A DNA stretch of 64,000 nt from Chelonoidis abingdonii (lineage: Eukaryota > Chordata > Testudines > Testudinidae): contig NC_133770.1 in NCBI RefSeq assembly GCF_003597395.2, positions 90,346,777 to 90,410,776 of the forward strand, given 5' to 3'. This document shows, piece after piece, positions 11,710 through 23,240 of this stretch. How positions within the stretch are numbered: position 1 is the first letter of the stretch; every line of letters starts with the position of its first letter. The position numbers and the translations under genes are program-made. The notes below the pieces were generated by a model, which worked only from the letters and a program-made list of their open reading frames with translations, searched no databases and was not told the origin of the DNA.

Positions 11710-12035
11710 CAGGGGCGGCTGTAGACATTTCGCCGCCCTAAGCACGACGTCATGCCGCGGGGGGTGCTCTGCTGCTCGTCGGTCCTGTGACTCTGGTGGA
11801 CCTCCCACAGGCGTGCCTGCGGAGGGTCCTCTGGTACTGCGGCTCCGGTGGACCTCTCACAGGCATGCCTGCGGAGAGTCCGCTGGTCCCGCGACTCCAC
11901 CGAAGGTCCACCGGAGCCGCGGGACTAGAGGACCCTCCGCAGGCATGCCGCCGAAGGCACCCTGCCTGCCGCCCTCCCGCCGACCAGCAGAGCGCCCCCT
12001 GCGGCATGCCGCCCCAAGCACACATTTGGCTTGAT
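11710..12035. repeat. GC-rich palindromic interspersed repeat
   Basis: A GC-rich island in AT-rich sequence, opening AGGGGCGGCT and ending near GCCGCCCCAAGCAC. The interior has repeated GGCATGCC and GGAGGGTCC blocks, and an inverted repeat in which CGCGACTCCACCGAAGGTC (about 11890) faces TCCACCGGAGCCGCGGGAC (about 11908-11926). This matches a GC-rich foldback repeat common in turtles (recalled). Open frames on both strands are products of base composition. Confidence 0.55.
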
Positions 12036-12904
12036 ACAAGCTATAAGGACATATTATCAGTATATAGACATAACTTTTTAAATATCATCCGTACATATAT
12101 TCCACAATGATATTAATGACCAGCATGATCTTGTCTTTCATTTAAGATCTCCCATGACATTCTTTATAGATCAGTACTATGATATCTGTGTGTGGGATGT
12201 ACTGTCAGGCCAGTGAGGGGCTACTGTTACAGAACAGTGAACCCTTTGCCAGGTGGCATTGAGGAGTTCTTAGGGACACAAACCCTTCTGTATGTATCTG
12301 CACATTTTTGTCCTGTCAAAGGGATCACTGTTTACTGTAGACGGGGGTAACAAGTGTTTAGTCATTCTTGTGTCTTGTCATGCGTCTTGTGTCGTGATGG
12401 TCTTTATACTGTTTTTCTATTCAAGCTGATGACTGCAGTATTGAGTCATAGTGCTGCTGTGGTCTTGGCCTTCTGTAATTACAAACTCAGTACAAGAATT
12501 ATAAGGTTCCATTGTTAGGGATCAGAATTACAACCGCACTTACCCTTAGATACTACCCATGTCAGCTTTTGTGGTGGTGTTTTTTTATTTAATTTTTAAA
12601 ACAGTCTAACAAAACCTGGGAATTTTCAAGGTGATGGTGACATGGAGTGAAGGGAAGGAGCCAGGGAAGAAAGATTGTAGCACCTTTGGGTGCTCCATCT
12701 TACAGTGGGGCCAGGCAGTGTGGGATCAGGGAGCTGCAACAACATCCCTGGTGGCTCCCCCTCTCTGCTGTCTCCAGTGACAGACAATTTAGGAAGTAGA
12801 TGCATTATTTGTTACATTGGAATCTCTCACACACATCATCTTAATGATCTTTGTCTTTGGAAGTTTAGTGATTTAATAAATGCTAAATAGCCAACCCCAA
12901 TTTT

Positions 12905-13560
12905 CATAGATTTTAAGGTCTGAAGAGACTGGTCATCTTATCTGACGTCCTGCATAACACAGGCTATAGAACCAGTGATAGCCGGATTAAGCCTATGACC
13001 TCTGTTTAATCTAGAGCATGGCCCTGAGAAAGATATGCAGCTTTGATTTAAGGATTTCAGGTGACGGAGAATCTGCCTTATCCCTAGGGAAGTTGTTCCA
13101 ATGCTTACTTACCTTCCCTGTCTCAGATTTGCAACTTACAGCTATTCCTCATTTGTCTAGCTTCAGTTTCCGGCCCTTGGATCTCTTTTGCCTTTGTCTG
13201 CTAAATTAAAGAGCTGTCTACTATCAGAAATCTCTTCCCCATGTAGGTACCTATAGACTTTAATCAAGTTGCATAATGATAAAGACAGGTGAGTGATACT
13301 GGTTGAGCTGGATTGTTTGGTAAAATGGGCTCATTTGAACAACATGCATTTTAATACAAGCTACATCTGAGTCTTCTCTTGGATTAACTAAGTAGATTGA
13401 GCTCCTTAAGTCTCTCTCACTATAAGGCATGTTTTTCAGACCTCAAACCATTTTTGTTGCTCTTTCCCTTTCGAGCTTTTCAACGACCTTTTTGAAGTGT
13501 GGGCACCAGAACTGGACATCCATTTAATATGGACTACTTTGATTTTGTATAGTGCTAATT
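12905..13560 (-). mobile_element. CR1 LINE 3' end
   Basis: The left end (TCATAGATTTTAAGGTCTGAAG... then CTGCATAACACAGGC) is the reverse complement of the CR1 3' terminus at 24265-24340 in this window. It continues with degenerate RT C-terminal sequence in - orientation. No intact frame. Confidence 0.75.
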
Positions 13561-13985
13561 TTTTATCAGAATGTCATATGGGACTAAGTCACGTGCCTAT
13601 TGAATTCTAGGTAATTCCATCAGTGATTATCTTAACCAAACTTATAATCTCATTATAAATTATACTGGGTTTTTTAACACGAGACCTATTTTCTATAAAA
13701 CCATGTTACCTTTGCCTAGAGTCAGAGTCAAGCTAACTGACCTATACTTACCTGAATGATCCTGTATGCCCTTTTTTAAATATAGGCACAACTTTAGCTT
13801 TTTTCCAGTCCTCTGGAACTTCTCCAGCATTCCAAGATTTGTTAAATATCAACATTAATGGATCAGAGAGCTCCCAGGCCAGTTGTTTTGTAACTCTTGT
13901 GTGCAAGTTATCTGGTCCTGCTGATTTTAATATGTGTAACTTTCAGAGTAGCTTTTTAATATCCTTCCTACTTATTGATGGAATA
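13561..13985. repeat. Unclassified ancient interspersed repeat
   Basis: Adjoins the CR1 fragment. Phrases such as TTTTTCCAGTCCTCTGGAAC and GATTTGTTAAATATCAACATTAATGG recur in sauropsid genomes (recalled). It may be an older LINE segment; the class is not determined. Confidence 0.35.
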
Positions 13986-14809
13986 GAAGAATTTCCTTAT
14001 CACTACAAGACATGAATACAAGACCCTACTTCTTTCCAAATTTTCCTTACGGCAGTTGTAGTGAGCTGGTTGGATCTTCTTTTGAAGTATTTCAGTGGAT
14101 GTTTATGTAAGGCTACCAGCAATGTCATGTAATGCAGTGGCTGCAAATCTCTAGTCAGGTCCCCTAGAAAGTCTGTGTGATGACGCATATCTTTCAGTAG
14201 GTCCCAGAAAAGTTAATGGGAAATCCTATTTCACAGGAAAAGGGGCTGATCATCTCCTGTATTTCTAGGTATCCTTTTCACAATTATGAGAGGAATGTAT
14301 GTGTGTTTGAGAGAGAGGCTGGCTGGCAACTAGCTGCCTACTTCCTACCAGTCAAATCCCTTTCACAAGGAGGGAGATGTGTCCCCATAAAGCTGACCAG
14401 CTAGTAATTTATTTCCATTCCTGAAAAAGGAAGGGATAAGTGAAGGGATGTGTAGTACTAGAATATCACCTCCTTGGGCTCTGCTGTGTTTATTCATAAC
14501 TAACTCTCTCATGAGAATGTGATCCCATCAGGTTTCTGTTGAATTGCTCGGAAAATGAATTTTTCTGGATTTAAATTACAAAGGCTTGGTTCATTATAGC
14601 ACTGAGAACTCTCTCTGGCACGTCTGCGTGGGGGATGGGGAAAGACTAGTGAGTCATAAAACTACTTCCTGCAAAACACTTTGTGAATTTTTATACATTG
14701 ACATCAATAATGCTACTTAGTTGCAAGAGTCCAGTTCATGTGGGAGAGTAGAGCAAAGTCTGCAGTTCAGACACTTGCCAACAAAAACCCTCCTTATGTA
14801 AAAACTAAG
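13986..14809. other. Intron, nothing recognised
   Basis: No gene, RNA or repeat family identified. Confidence 0.35.
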
Positions 14810-14810
14810 G

Positions 14811-15045
14811 CTGTGTCTACACTAGAGAGCTAACAGCAGTGCAGCTGTACCGATGCAGCTATGCCTCTGCAAGATCCCTTGTGTAGCCACTCTGCGCTAA
14901 CAAGAGAAAGCTCTGCCATCAACATAAACCATTCCCGGTGAGCGGAGTAGCTGTGTCGGTGGGAGAAGCTGTCCTGCCGACATAATGCTGTGCACACTAC
15001 CACTTTTGCTGGCGAAACTTATGTCACTCGGGTGTGTTTTTTCAC
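14811..15045. mobile_element. Partial hAT-like MITE
   Basis: Starts AAGGCTGTGTCTACACTAGAG, a terminus typical of a turtle MITE family, with GCAGCTGTACCGATGCAGCT and later GGTGGGAGAAGCTGTCCTGCC internal blocks. No opposite terminal repeat or target duplication was found, so it looks truncated on the right. Confidence 0.45.
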
Positions 15046-17054
15046 TTGATATACTTATAAAGCTACCCTGCTGATCTTTGCCTCAATTCTGAATCTAGGA
15101 ATAAGGAAAAAGTCCTTCCTAAGAGGGACATATTACTCATAAAGGATGTCCAATAAGACCAGTTGAGCACCAAACTTGCTTTAATCATACTTCTGGTTTA
15201 TGTTGCTGGCAGAGGTGTGAGACCACTGCATTTTATCTTTTAAGCTCTGTATCCTCATTAAGAAGTTAAAACATTTGTGGGCCTTTCATGTAATCTGTCT
15301 CCCTCTGGGATGTTTAAGTTATCTGTCAGCGTGGTGATATGAGCCATAAAGGTTCAGAGAATTACCTCAACGGTATGACAGCCTCTTCCATTTAGACTGG
15401 AATCCAAGGCTCTTTTTCCCTCTGAGGCATTCATTGAAATTCCATGCACGGTTCATTCCTCTGGTTGTTTAACAATGTCTCTCATGTTTGCCCTGATTTT
15501 AAAAATCCTCCTTTGTAGCAGAGATAACATGGAGCAGGATGATATAATTGCAGTAAAAAGGCCCTGGAGCTTGCCGTAATAGGATAGTTCATCTGATGTA
15601 TATTGCCATTAGAAAATAACCCACGTATGTATGTTCTCAGGGGACAGTAAAGAGGCTTTTAAGGAATACACTTTATGTAGTATGAAAGCTAATGAGCAAA
15701 AGAGCAAATCTGAAGAAAAACTATTGCTGCAAAAGGCATGGTTCCACTTCCTGTCCTTTACTGATCTCCTAGAACCCATCCAGTCTGAATATGGTTTCCT
15801 CTACCCAGTAATGTGATACTTTTCGTGCAGTACAGTCAGTTTCTGATCCCATTTTCACAACACTGTGGTCTTTTTCATTTTCATCTAAAAATAAATAGCA
15901 TGTCAAAAGCGTGGCAACATTGAACGCAGGATTGAAACTGCTGCTGTATGCATAAAATAAATAGTATTGTAGGATAGCAATCTCTGATATTCCATTTCCC
16001 CTCCCCACCCCAAAGAAGAGATTTGCTAGGATAATGTAGTTGCGTGATCTCCCTGAGAAGGTGATAAATTAAAGCTCTGTTACACAGAATCTGAAATATC
16101 CCATCTTCATCCATTCCCCATGCAATAGCCCATCTAGCCACTGTGCAGTGAGGGGATGCAGACACCAACCCACAGCAGTGAATATTGAACAAGGGAGGGA
16201 ACCATCCCCACTGTGCAAGTTGTGCCGATCTACAAATGCAAAACTTAGAGAAAAAACTGACCTGGGCAACTTGTGTCATTTACACTTCCATGAGGAGGAA
16301 TTCAGTTTTGCAGAGGATGTGGTTTCCTTGAAGATGAACATGGGCCAGATTCATAGGTGATGTGCAAGGGGGTATAATTTACATGTTAGCAAATGGGCAG
16401 AAGAGGGCTCAAATTAGAGTAACTTATATGCGGATGGGACCTAAACTTACACCAATATATACACTTAGGCTCTTTTCCACAGAACTTCTGAATGTCTTTT
16501 ATGTGTCAGACAGAGACTAGCTGTCTGTCAGCATATGAATTCAGATATTTCATTTCTACCTTGTTTCCCTGGAACAAATATATTTTTATTGCCATTAGAA
16601 TGAAAATCACATTCTCCATTTGTGTTTGAATCCTCTATATTTTCTCTTCAGTCCTTGTAATGCAGGATCATATTCCACACTTACGAAAAAAACAACATAC
16701 AGTTTAGTGCCCTTTAAAGGCCACAAGGCCACAGAAGTAGTGGTAGGTTTTAATGGTTTTTATAGCAGCAGTGTTGCTTTTGAGCTTGATGCAGATTCTC
16801 TTTGTGATGTGGTGACCTAGCATTCCCACCTTGATACTTTGCCTGAGAGTGTGAAATGGAAACAAAGAAAAGAAGATAAGGAAACAATATTTCAGAATCA
16901 CGAACACCATAATTTTGAGATAGTATGATGCTAAGGATTCCCACATTAATTCGTTTGTCCTGCAATATGTTGTGGAATAGGATATGTAGGTTTTTCTGTG
17001 GTGCTCATAACCACAGTAGTGTATCTGAGTGCTACAGATACATTAGTAAATTTA
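15046..17054. other. Intron, nothing firm recognised
   Basis: About 2 kb without exons. A GGGCCAGATTCATAGGTG block at 16342-16470 may be an old repeat, but I cannot assign it. Confidence 0.35.
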
Positions 17055-17205
17055 TCCTCACGGTGCCCCTAGGATTTAGGGAAGAGTTTAATTCCCATTT
17101 TCCAGAAGCACAAAGAGATTAAATTATTTACCCAAGGTCACATAGGATATCTTTGACAGAGCTGAGACCAGAACCCAGATCTCCTGGGTCCCAGTCCAAA
17201 GTCTT
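17055..17205 (-). repeat. MIR/CORE-type SINE
   Basis: In - orientation: CATTTTCCAGAAGCACAAAGAG, CCCAAGGTCACATAGG, AGAACCCAGATCTCCTGGGTC. These are the reverse complement of the MIR core and tRNA-derived head. Confidence 0.7.
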
Positions 17206-18025
17206 CACCTCATAGTATAAAAATAATTATTTCCTGGTGCTGGGATTGTATAAATACTGAAGAAGCATCTCTGCTGTTGAACATCTTCAGTTAAGATGAG
17301 GGCTTTTGGATTGTTTTTTTCATGGTAATAGAAAATGGAATCTCTCTGCCAAATTTGAAATCCATAGTTGAGTATCTAATTGCCATGAAAGTGTATTGTA
17401 TTTGTTACGTACGGTGCAGCAGTTCCTGATATCTTGACACATAAGGTCTGCCAAGAGATAGTGAAAAATAGAAGTGTTTTCAAAAGGAAAAACACATAAA
17501 TGCCATATTGTTCCCTTAGTCCATGCAAACAGCTCCAGTTGGAATCAATGGAAGTTGTATGTGCATATCAAGAGCACACTTTAGCCTTTTCAAATAAAAT
17601 TTTTAATGGGCTAGATCACAGTCATACACATTTATTCTGAGAGCAAGGTATAGGATCTGATCCAACTCCCAAGGAAGTCACTGAGATTTAAATCAAGCCC
17701 ATGTAGAATATCGTGGGAGCAACAAAATAAGTCTTGGTGAAGCAAGCGTCTTTTTTCCACTGCCTCTCATCACCAGTGCCGCCCCAAAACTTTAGTGGTT
17801 TTAGACTTCTAGTCATCATCTCCTCTGGGAATAAGACCCATTAAAATGCTACATTTTCTGTGTACCTAGTCAAACATTCAATAATGCAGTGAAATTCTAG
17901 CATTCAAACAAAAGTCATTTGAATACATATGTTATTCTAGGAAAATATCTATAGCCAAAAGGTGTGAAAATTCTACCCCCATCCCCAGTTTTTGCTGAAG
18001 CAGCAAACTGTCTAGCCCAGTAAAT
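17206..18025. other. Intron, nothing recognised
   Basis: No gene or repeat family identified. Confidence 0.35.
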
Positions 18026-19070
18026 CTAATTTTCTACAATGTTTGCATCTTGCTCAGGAATCTTGCTATGAATTAAGGAACTGTGGTAATAGCCTCCTGT
18101 CCCAGATCTGGATTTTAGCGTCCAAGACCTGGGTGCCTGTCCCAAACCTGGACTTTTGCGTCCAAAATTTGGGGGCTTACCTGAAACTCCCCCAAGCTCA
18201 CTACCAGCTTGGATATTCTCGCTGCCACCAACTAGGACTATTGGGCGTCCTAGTATGCCCCCCGAGTCACCCCAACTTTCCCCTGGGGGACCCCCAAGAC
18301 CCAGAGCCCTGGGTCTCTCTCTCTTCTCTCCCAGCTTCCCCCCCTTTCCTGGGTTAGCCGGTGCAATGCTATGCTTCACCCCTTGAATACAACCGGAGAA
18401 GCAATCTAGCTTCCCCGAGGCTAGGTATTTACCTAGTCAGCTCACACAAGAAATTCCCCCTCCCTTTGTCCTATAGCCTTTCCCGCCCTGGGACAATAGG
18501 GAGGTGAGACACCGAGTTTGGGCTTTTCCCTCCCCCCTCTGCCTCACTAGAAAAGAAACTTTCACAAGGTTTAAAAAGAAAACTTTATAGAAAAAAAAGA
18601 AAGAAAATATAAAACAATAATCTTGCATTAAGAAACTCAATACAGGCTCTTGCTTATAAGAAAATATGAAGAAACAGTCTGATTTAAAAGATAGCCCGAT
18701 TAAACCAGTCCAACCAATCCACATACATGTAAATACAACCCAAAGCTCCTCACAGCCGAATTGCTTGGGGTTTCTTTGTACTCACAGATGTGTAGGAGAC
18801 ACTTGGAGATAAGATGCAGTTAGGAGGAAGCTTGTTAACTCACAGCCGAGAAAACAACAAAAGACACAGCCATCCACATCTATTCGTACAACCCAAAGCT
18901 CCTCATAGCCGAATTGCTTTGGGGTTCCTTTGTACTCACAGACTTTTGGTATAATATTTGAAATAAGAAGGAGTTAGGAGGAAACCTTGTTTACTCACAG
19001 CCGAGAAAACAAAAAAAGACCCCGAGTATACAAATTCCCGCCCCTGACTTTAAACAATCCAGTTCTCTGA
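18026..19070. repeat. Dispersed repeat with tandem duplication, possibly LTR-derived
   Basis: The left part (TACCAGCTTGGATATTCTCGCTGCCACCA, then GGGGACCCCCAAGACCCAGA-like) is shared with 63880-64000 at the window edge, so this is a dispersed family. An A-rich stretch (18560-18720) is followed by two tandem units of about 150 bp beginning near 18712 and 18865. These share ACCCAAAGCTCCTCA-AGCCGAATTGCTT and ACTCACAGCCGAGAAAACAA. No coding capacity. An LTR or LTR-adjacent origin is a guess. Confidence 0.5.
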
Positions 19071-19954
19071 TTGGTCCTCTGGTCAGGTGTTTGGTTACCC
19101 TTTCCAGGTAAAAGAAACTTAACCCTTACCTTACTTTGTTTAATGTCTGTTACCCATCGGTGCAGTTGTCAATCACTTTTCATTTTGCCAGTTTCACTGT
19201 GCTTGTTACATTTGTGGCGTGTATGGGCTCCCTGTGTTTGTGCTTGTATCTAACATGTGGAAAGGCCAAATTCTGCCCTTGGACAAAAACAAGCAGGTTC
19301 CATTGAGTTGCATTGCATACCTTTGAGTTGGAGTCCTAAATAAGGAGTTTGATTTTGGTAAAGAATGGCGCCAACTACTGGGGTTCTGCACTATGGTGTG
19401 TTGTGTAACATCCATAATATTGTTATAGCCAAGAGGATATGAATTGTTTAAAAAAAAAAAACCAATCAGTTCAGTATTAATTTAGGGCTAGATTGTGGCC
19501 AGCCTCTCTGCATGTCCACAAGAGAGAACAATAGCCATCCTGAAGGGGTTAGGGATATGGACCCATCCCCCCTACATATAACCTACAGGAGCCGGCAGGC
19601 TAGATAGCACTGTACCTCTGTAAGGATTCTAGGAGTCAGTACCCACACTGCACGCTCCAGGAGAAACTGGGCCTGATTCTCATTTACATTAAGGCCCCTT
19701 TACTCTGTTCTGACAATGGGAAGGGGCCAAAAAGTGTGTCTAGATTACATTCCTCCTCACTTCGAAGCTCCTTTGCACTATGAGAGCAGTGTAAAGAGAC
19801 CTTAGTGTAAATGAGAGGTCCGTTGTGTGTCTCAGTGGAGTAGTAAGACTTGTATCTGCCCCCCAACTCAGAGTGGCAGCTGGAAGATGTAAAAGTGCCC
19901 TTAAATAAGAGAAATTGCTTAATCTAAATATTGAGGGGGTATTATGGTAAAAAT
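19071..19954. other. Intron, nothing recognised
   Basis: No gene or repeat family identified. A short poly(A) run lies near 19450. Confidence 0.35.
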
Positions 19955-20201
19955 GACAGAGTATGGACTAGATTAGGGGGTGGGGCTTCTCTGATTAAGG
20001 GTCCTATAAAGGTAGCCAGACAGCCAGGCAGCGGCACCGGAGCCAGCAAACAGAGCTGTAAATGAAGGAGTTTGAGTGGGAGTTTAGGGGAAAGACTAGG
20101 AGGACTGTAAGGGACAATACGAATTGAGAGGACTTGCAGACAGAGGGAATGGGGGATAGACCAGAGAATTGCACCATCACCAGGAAAGGGCTTCTCCATG
20201 A

Positions 20202-20669
20202 TTGGGGCCTGTAACCAGAGCTGATCCAGAGAACAGAAGGATGTGTTGTCTGCCAGATGCTAAGATACAGGACGTGGACCTCAGGCTGAACAGGATCCTA
20301 ACAGGAGCAGGAAAGAATCCACTGATTGTCCTTCGTGTGGGAACAAATGATATGGCTCGATTCTCACTGGAACGTATCAAGGGAGACTATGCCAGGCTGG
20401 GGAAGATGCTTAAGGAAATTGAGGCTCAGGTAATCTTCAGTGGGATTCTGCCTGTTCCTAGAGAAGGGCAACAAAGGTGTGACAAGATTATGATGATCAA
20501 CAGATGGCTCAGGCAGTGGTGCTATAAGGAGGGCTTTGGGATATATGGCCACTGGGAAGCATTCATGGACAGAGGACTGTTCTCTCAAGATAGACTTGAC
20601 CTGAGTAGAGAGGGAAATAGACTTCTAGGATGGAGGCTGGCACAACTGATTGAGAGAGCTTTTAACTAG
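20202..20669 (+). pseudogene. CR1 ORF1, SGNH/esterase-like domain
   Basis: An open stretch of 155 codons with the C-terminal half of the SGNH-hydrolase fold found in CR1 ORF1. LRVGTNDMARF contains the GTND block, IFSGILPVPREG follows, and DRLDLSREGNRLLGWRLAQLIE corresponds to the D-x-LHLS...G block with histidine replaced by aspartate. The N-terminal GDS serine block is not visible upstream. The CR1 esterase is thought to help membrane or RNP association during retrotransposition. The loss of the serine block and the D for H change indicate that it is non-catalytic, although this stretch itself is still open. Confidence 0.75.
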
Positions 20670-20934
20670 GAATTTGAGGGAGATGGTTGGGAGATGTCCA
20701 GGTAATCTCCATGTCAGATTTTAACATTGAGAGGGAAGAAAATGAAATAAGAAAGGATACAGCTGTGGGTAGGAGAATGGACATAAGGAGGAAGGGTAGT
20801 ATAGATACCAGTCTAATAGGTGATACTGGCGGTAGAATGTCTGTGCCTAACTGGGTAAAGAATGTGAGCAAAGCCAAACAGCAAAAATTAAGATGTTTGT
20901 ACACTAATGCGAGGAGGGAGCCTGGGTAATAAAA

Positions 20935-21394
20935 TGGAGGAACTAGAGCTACTGGTGCAGGAAGTGAAACCAGATATTATAGGGATAACAGAAACATGGT
21001 AGAACAGTAGTCATGACTAGAGTACAGGTATTGAAGGGTATGTGCTATTTAGGAAAGATAGAAATAAAGGCAAAGGTGGTGGAGTAACATTGTATATCAA
21101 TGATGAGGTAGTCTGTAAAGAAATAAGAAGGAATGGAATGGATAAGACAGAGTCTGTCTGGGCAAAAATCACATTGGGGAAGACAGCTGCTAGAGCCTCC
21201 TCTGGGATAGTGCTTGTGGTGTGCTGTAGACCTCCGGGATCTGATTTGGATATGGATAGAGACCTCTTTAATGTTCTTAATGAAGTAAGCACTAATGGGA
21301 ATTGTGTAATCATGGGAGACTTTAACTTTCCAAATATAGACTGGAAGACAAGTGCTGGTAATAATAATAGGGCTCAGATTTTCCTGGATGCGAT
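20935..21394 (+). pseudogene. CR1 ORF2, APE-type endonuclease part
   Basis: The translated + strand gives MEELELLVQEVKPDIIGITETW (E of the catalytic TETWW block, second W now a stop), GYVLFRKDR, GGGVTLYIND, CCRPPGSD and IMGDFNFPNIDW (the D/N pair of the GDFN block). This is the exonuclease-endonuclease-phosphatase fold that nicks target DNA in CR1. It is interrupted by stops near 21001 and 21017 and by the MITE at 21395. Confidence 0.8.
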
Positions 21395-21734
21395 CATAGG
21401 CGCCAACTCCGTGGGTGCACCAGCAGCTCCCCACCCCACCCCCCTGCCCCAGCTCACCTCCACCTCCCCTGCGCCTCCACCTCCTCCCCTGAGTGTGCCA
21501 CTTCTCTCCCTAGCTCTCAGCAGTTCCCACCGCGAAACAGCTGTTTCATGCAGCAATCACTGGGAGGAACGTGGGAGGAGAGGGAACACCACGTGCTCGG
21601 GGAAGAGGCATGGCTGGGGCAGGGATTTGGAGAAGGGGTTCAATAGGGGCAGGTAGGGGGTGGGGTTGGGGCAGGCTGGGAGGCGGGGGACGGGCTCGAG
21701 CACCCACCAGCACCGGGAAAAGATGGCACCTATG
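21395..21734. mobile_element. hAT MITE nested in the CR1
   Basis: A 340-bp GC-rich insertion with imperfect terminal inverted repeats, CATAGGCGCCAACTCCG at the left and the reverse complement of GGCACCTATG at the right. It is flanked by a perfect 8-bp duplication GATGCGAT (21387-21394 and 21735-21742). Eight-bp duplications are the hAT signature. The CR1 endonuclease frame resumes as IADDFFTK after it, which confirms the insertion. No transposase. Confidence 0.9.
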
Positions 21735-22639
21735 GATGCGATAGCTGATGATTTCTTCACCAAGTAGTTGCTGACCCAACAAAGGATGCCATGTTAGATA
21801 TGGTTTTGGTGAGAAGTGAGGACCTCATAGAAGAAATGTTGTAGGGGACAATTTTGGTTCAAGAGATCACGAGTAATTCAGTTCAAACTATGGAAGGATA
21901 AACAAAATAGATCTGTGACTAAGGTTTTTATTTCAAAAGGGCTAACTTTTTAAAAAATTAAGAAAATTAGGGAAGTGATTGGATGAAGAATTATGGATCT
22001 AAGGGCGAGAGACCTGGAATTACTTCAAAGTTGCAGAAACTATCTGAAACTGCCTCCCAAGAAAGGGGGAAAAATCATAGGCAGGAGTTGTAGACCAAGC
22101 TGGATGAGCAAGCATCTCAGAGAGGTGATTAAGAAAAAGGAGAAAGCTTACAAGGAGTAGAAGATGGAGGGATCAGCAAGGAAAGCTACTTTATTGAGGT
22201 CAGAACATGTAGGGATAAAGTGAGAAAGCCAAAAGCCATGTAGAGTTGGACCTTGCAAAGGAATTAAAACCAATAATAAAAGTTCTATAGCCATATAATA
22301 AGAAGAAAACAAAGAAAGAAGAAAGTGGGACGGCTAAACACTGAGGATGGAGTGGAGGTTCAGGATAATCTAAGTTGGCCAATATCTAAATAAATACTTG
22401 CCTCAGTCTTTAATGAGGCTAATGAGGAACTTAGGATAATGGCAGGATGACAAATGGGAATGAGAATATGGAGGTAGATATTACTACATCCGAGATAGAA
22501 GCCAACTCGAACAGCTTAATGGACTAAATCAGGGGCCCAGATAATCTTCATCCAAGATATTAAAGAACTGGCACATGAAATTGCAAGCCCATTAGCAAGA
22601 GTTTTTAATGAATCTGTAAACTCAAGGGTTGTACCATAT

Positions 22640-23240
22640 GACTGGAGAATTGCTAACATAGTTCCTATCTTTTAAGAAAAGAAAAAGGTGATCTGGGTAA
22701 CTACAGGCCTGTCAGTTTGACATCTGTAGTATGCAAGGTTTTGGAAAATTTTTGAAGGCGAAAGTAGTTAAGGACATTGAGGTCATTGGTAATGGACAAA
22801 ATACAACATGGTGTTTACAAAAAGTAGATTGTGCCAACCAAACCTGATCTCCTTAATTGAGAGGCAACAGATTTTAAGATAAAGGAACGCGGTATCTAAT
22901 TTACCTTCATGTCAGTAAGGTATTTGATATGGTTCCACATGGGAATTATTAGTTATTGGAAAAAATGGGGAGCAATATGAAAAACTGAAAGGTGGATACG
23001 GAACTGGTTAAAGAGGAACTACAACGGGTCATTACTGTGGAATTCCTCAGGGATCGGTTTGGGACCAATCTTATTTATTATCTTTTATTACTGACCTCGG
23101 CACAAAAAGTGGGAGTGTGCTAATAAAGTTTGCGGATGACACAAAGCTAGGAGGTATTGCGATACAGAGAAAGTACCGGGATTATCTACAGGAAGATCTG
23201 GAAGACCTTGTAAAGTGGGTAATAGTATTAAGATGAAATT
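22640..23240 (+). pseudogene. CR1 ORF2, reverse transcriptase remnants
   Basis: With frameshifts, the RT landmarks appear in order: WRIANIVPIF, GNYRPVSLTS (about 22696-22726), a PQGSV-GP block (about 23046-23072), and FADDTKLG with the catalytic FADD at 23129-23140. Numerous stops and small deletions mean it is not functional. Confidence 0.8.
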
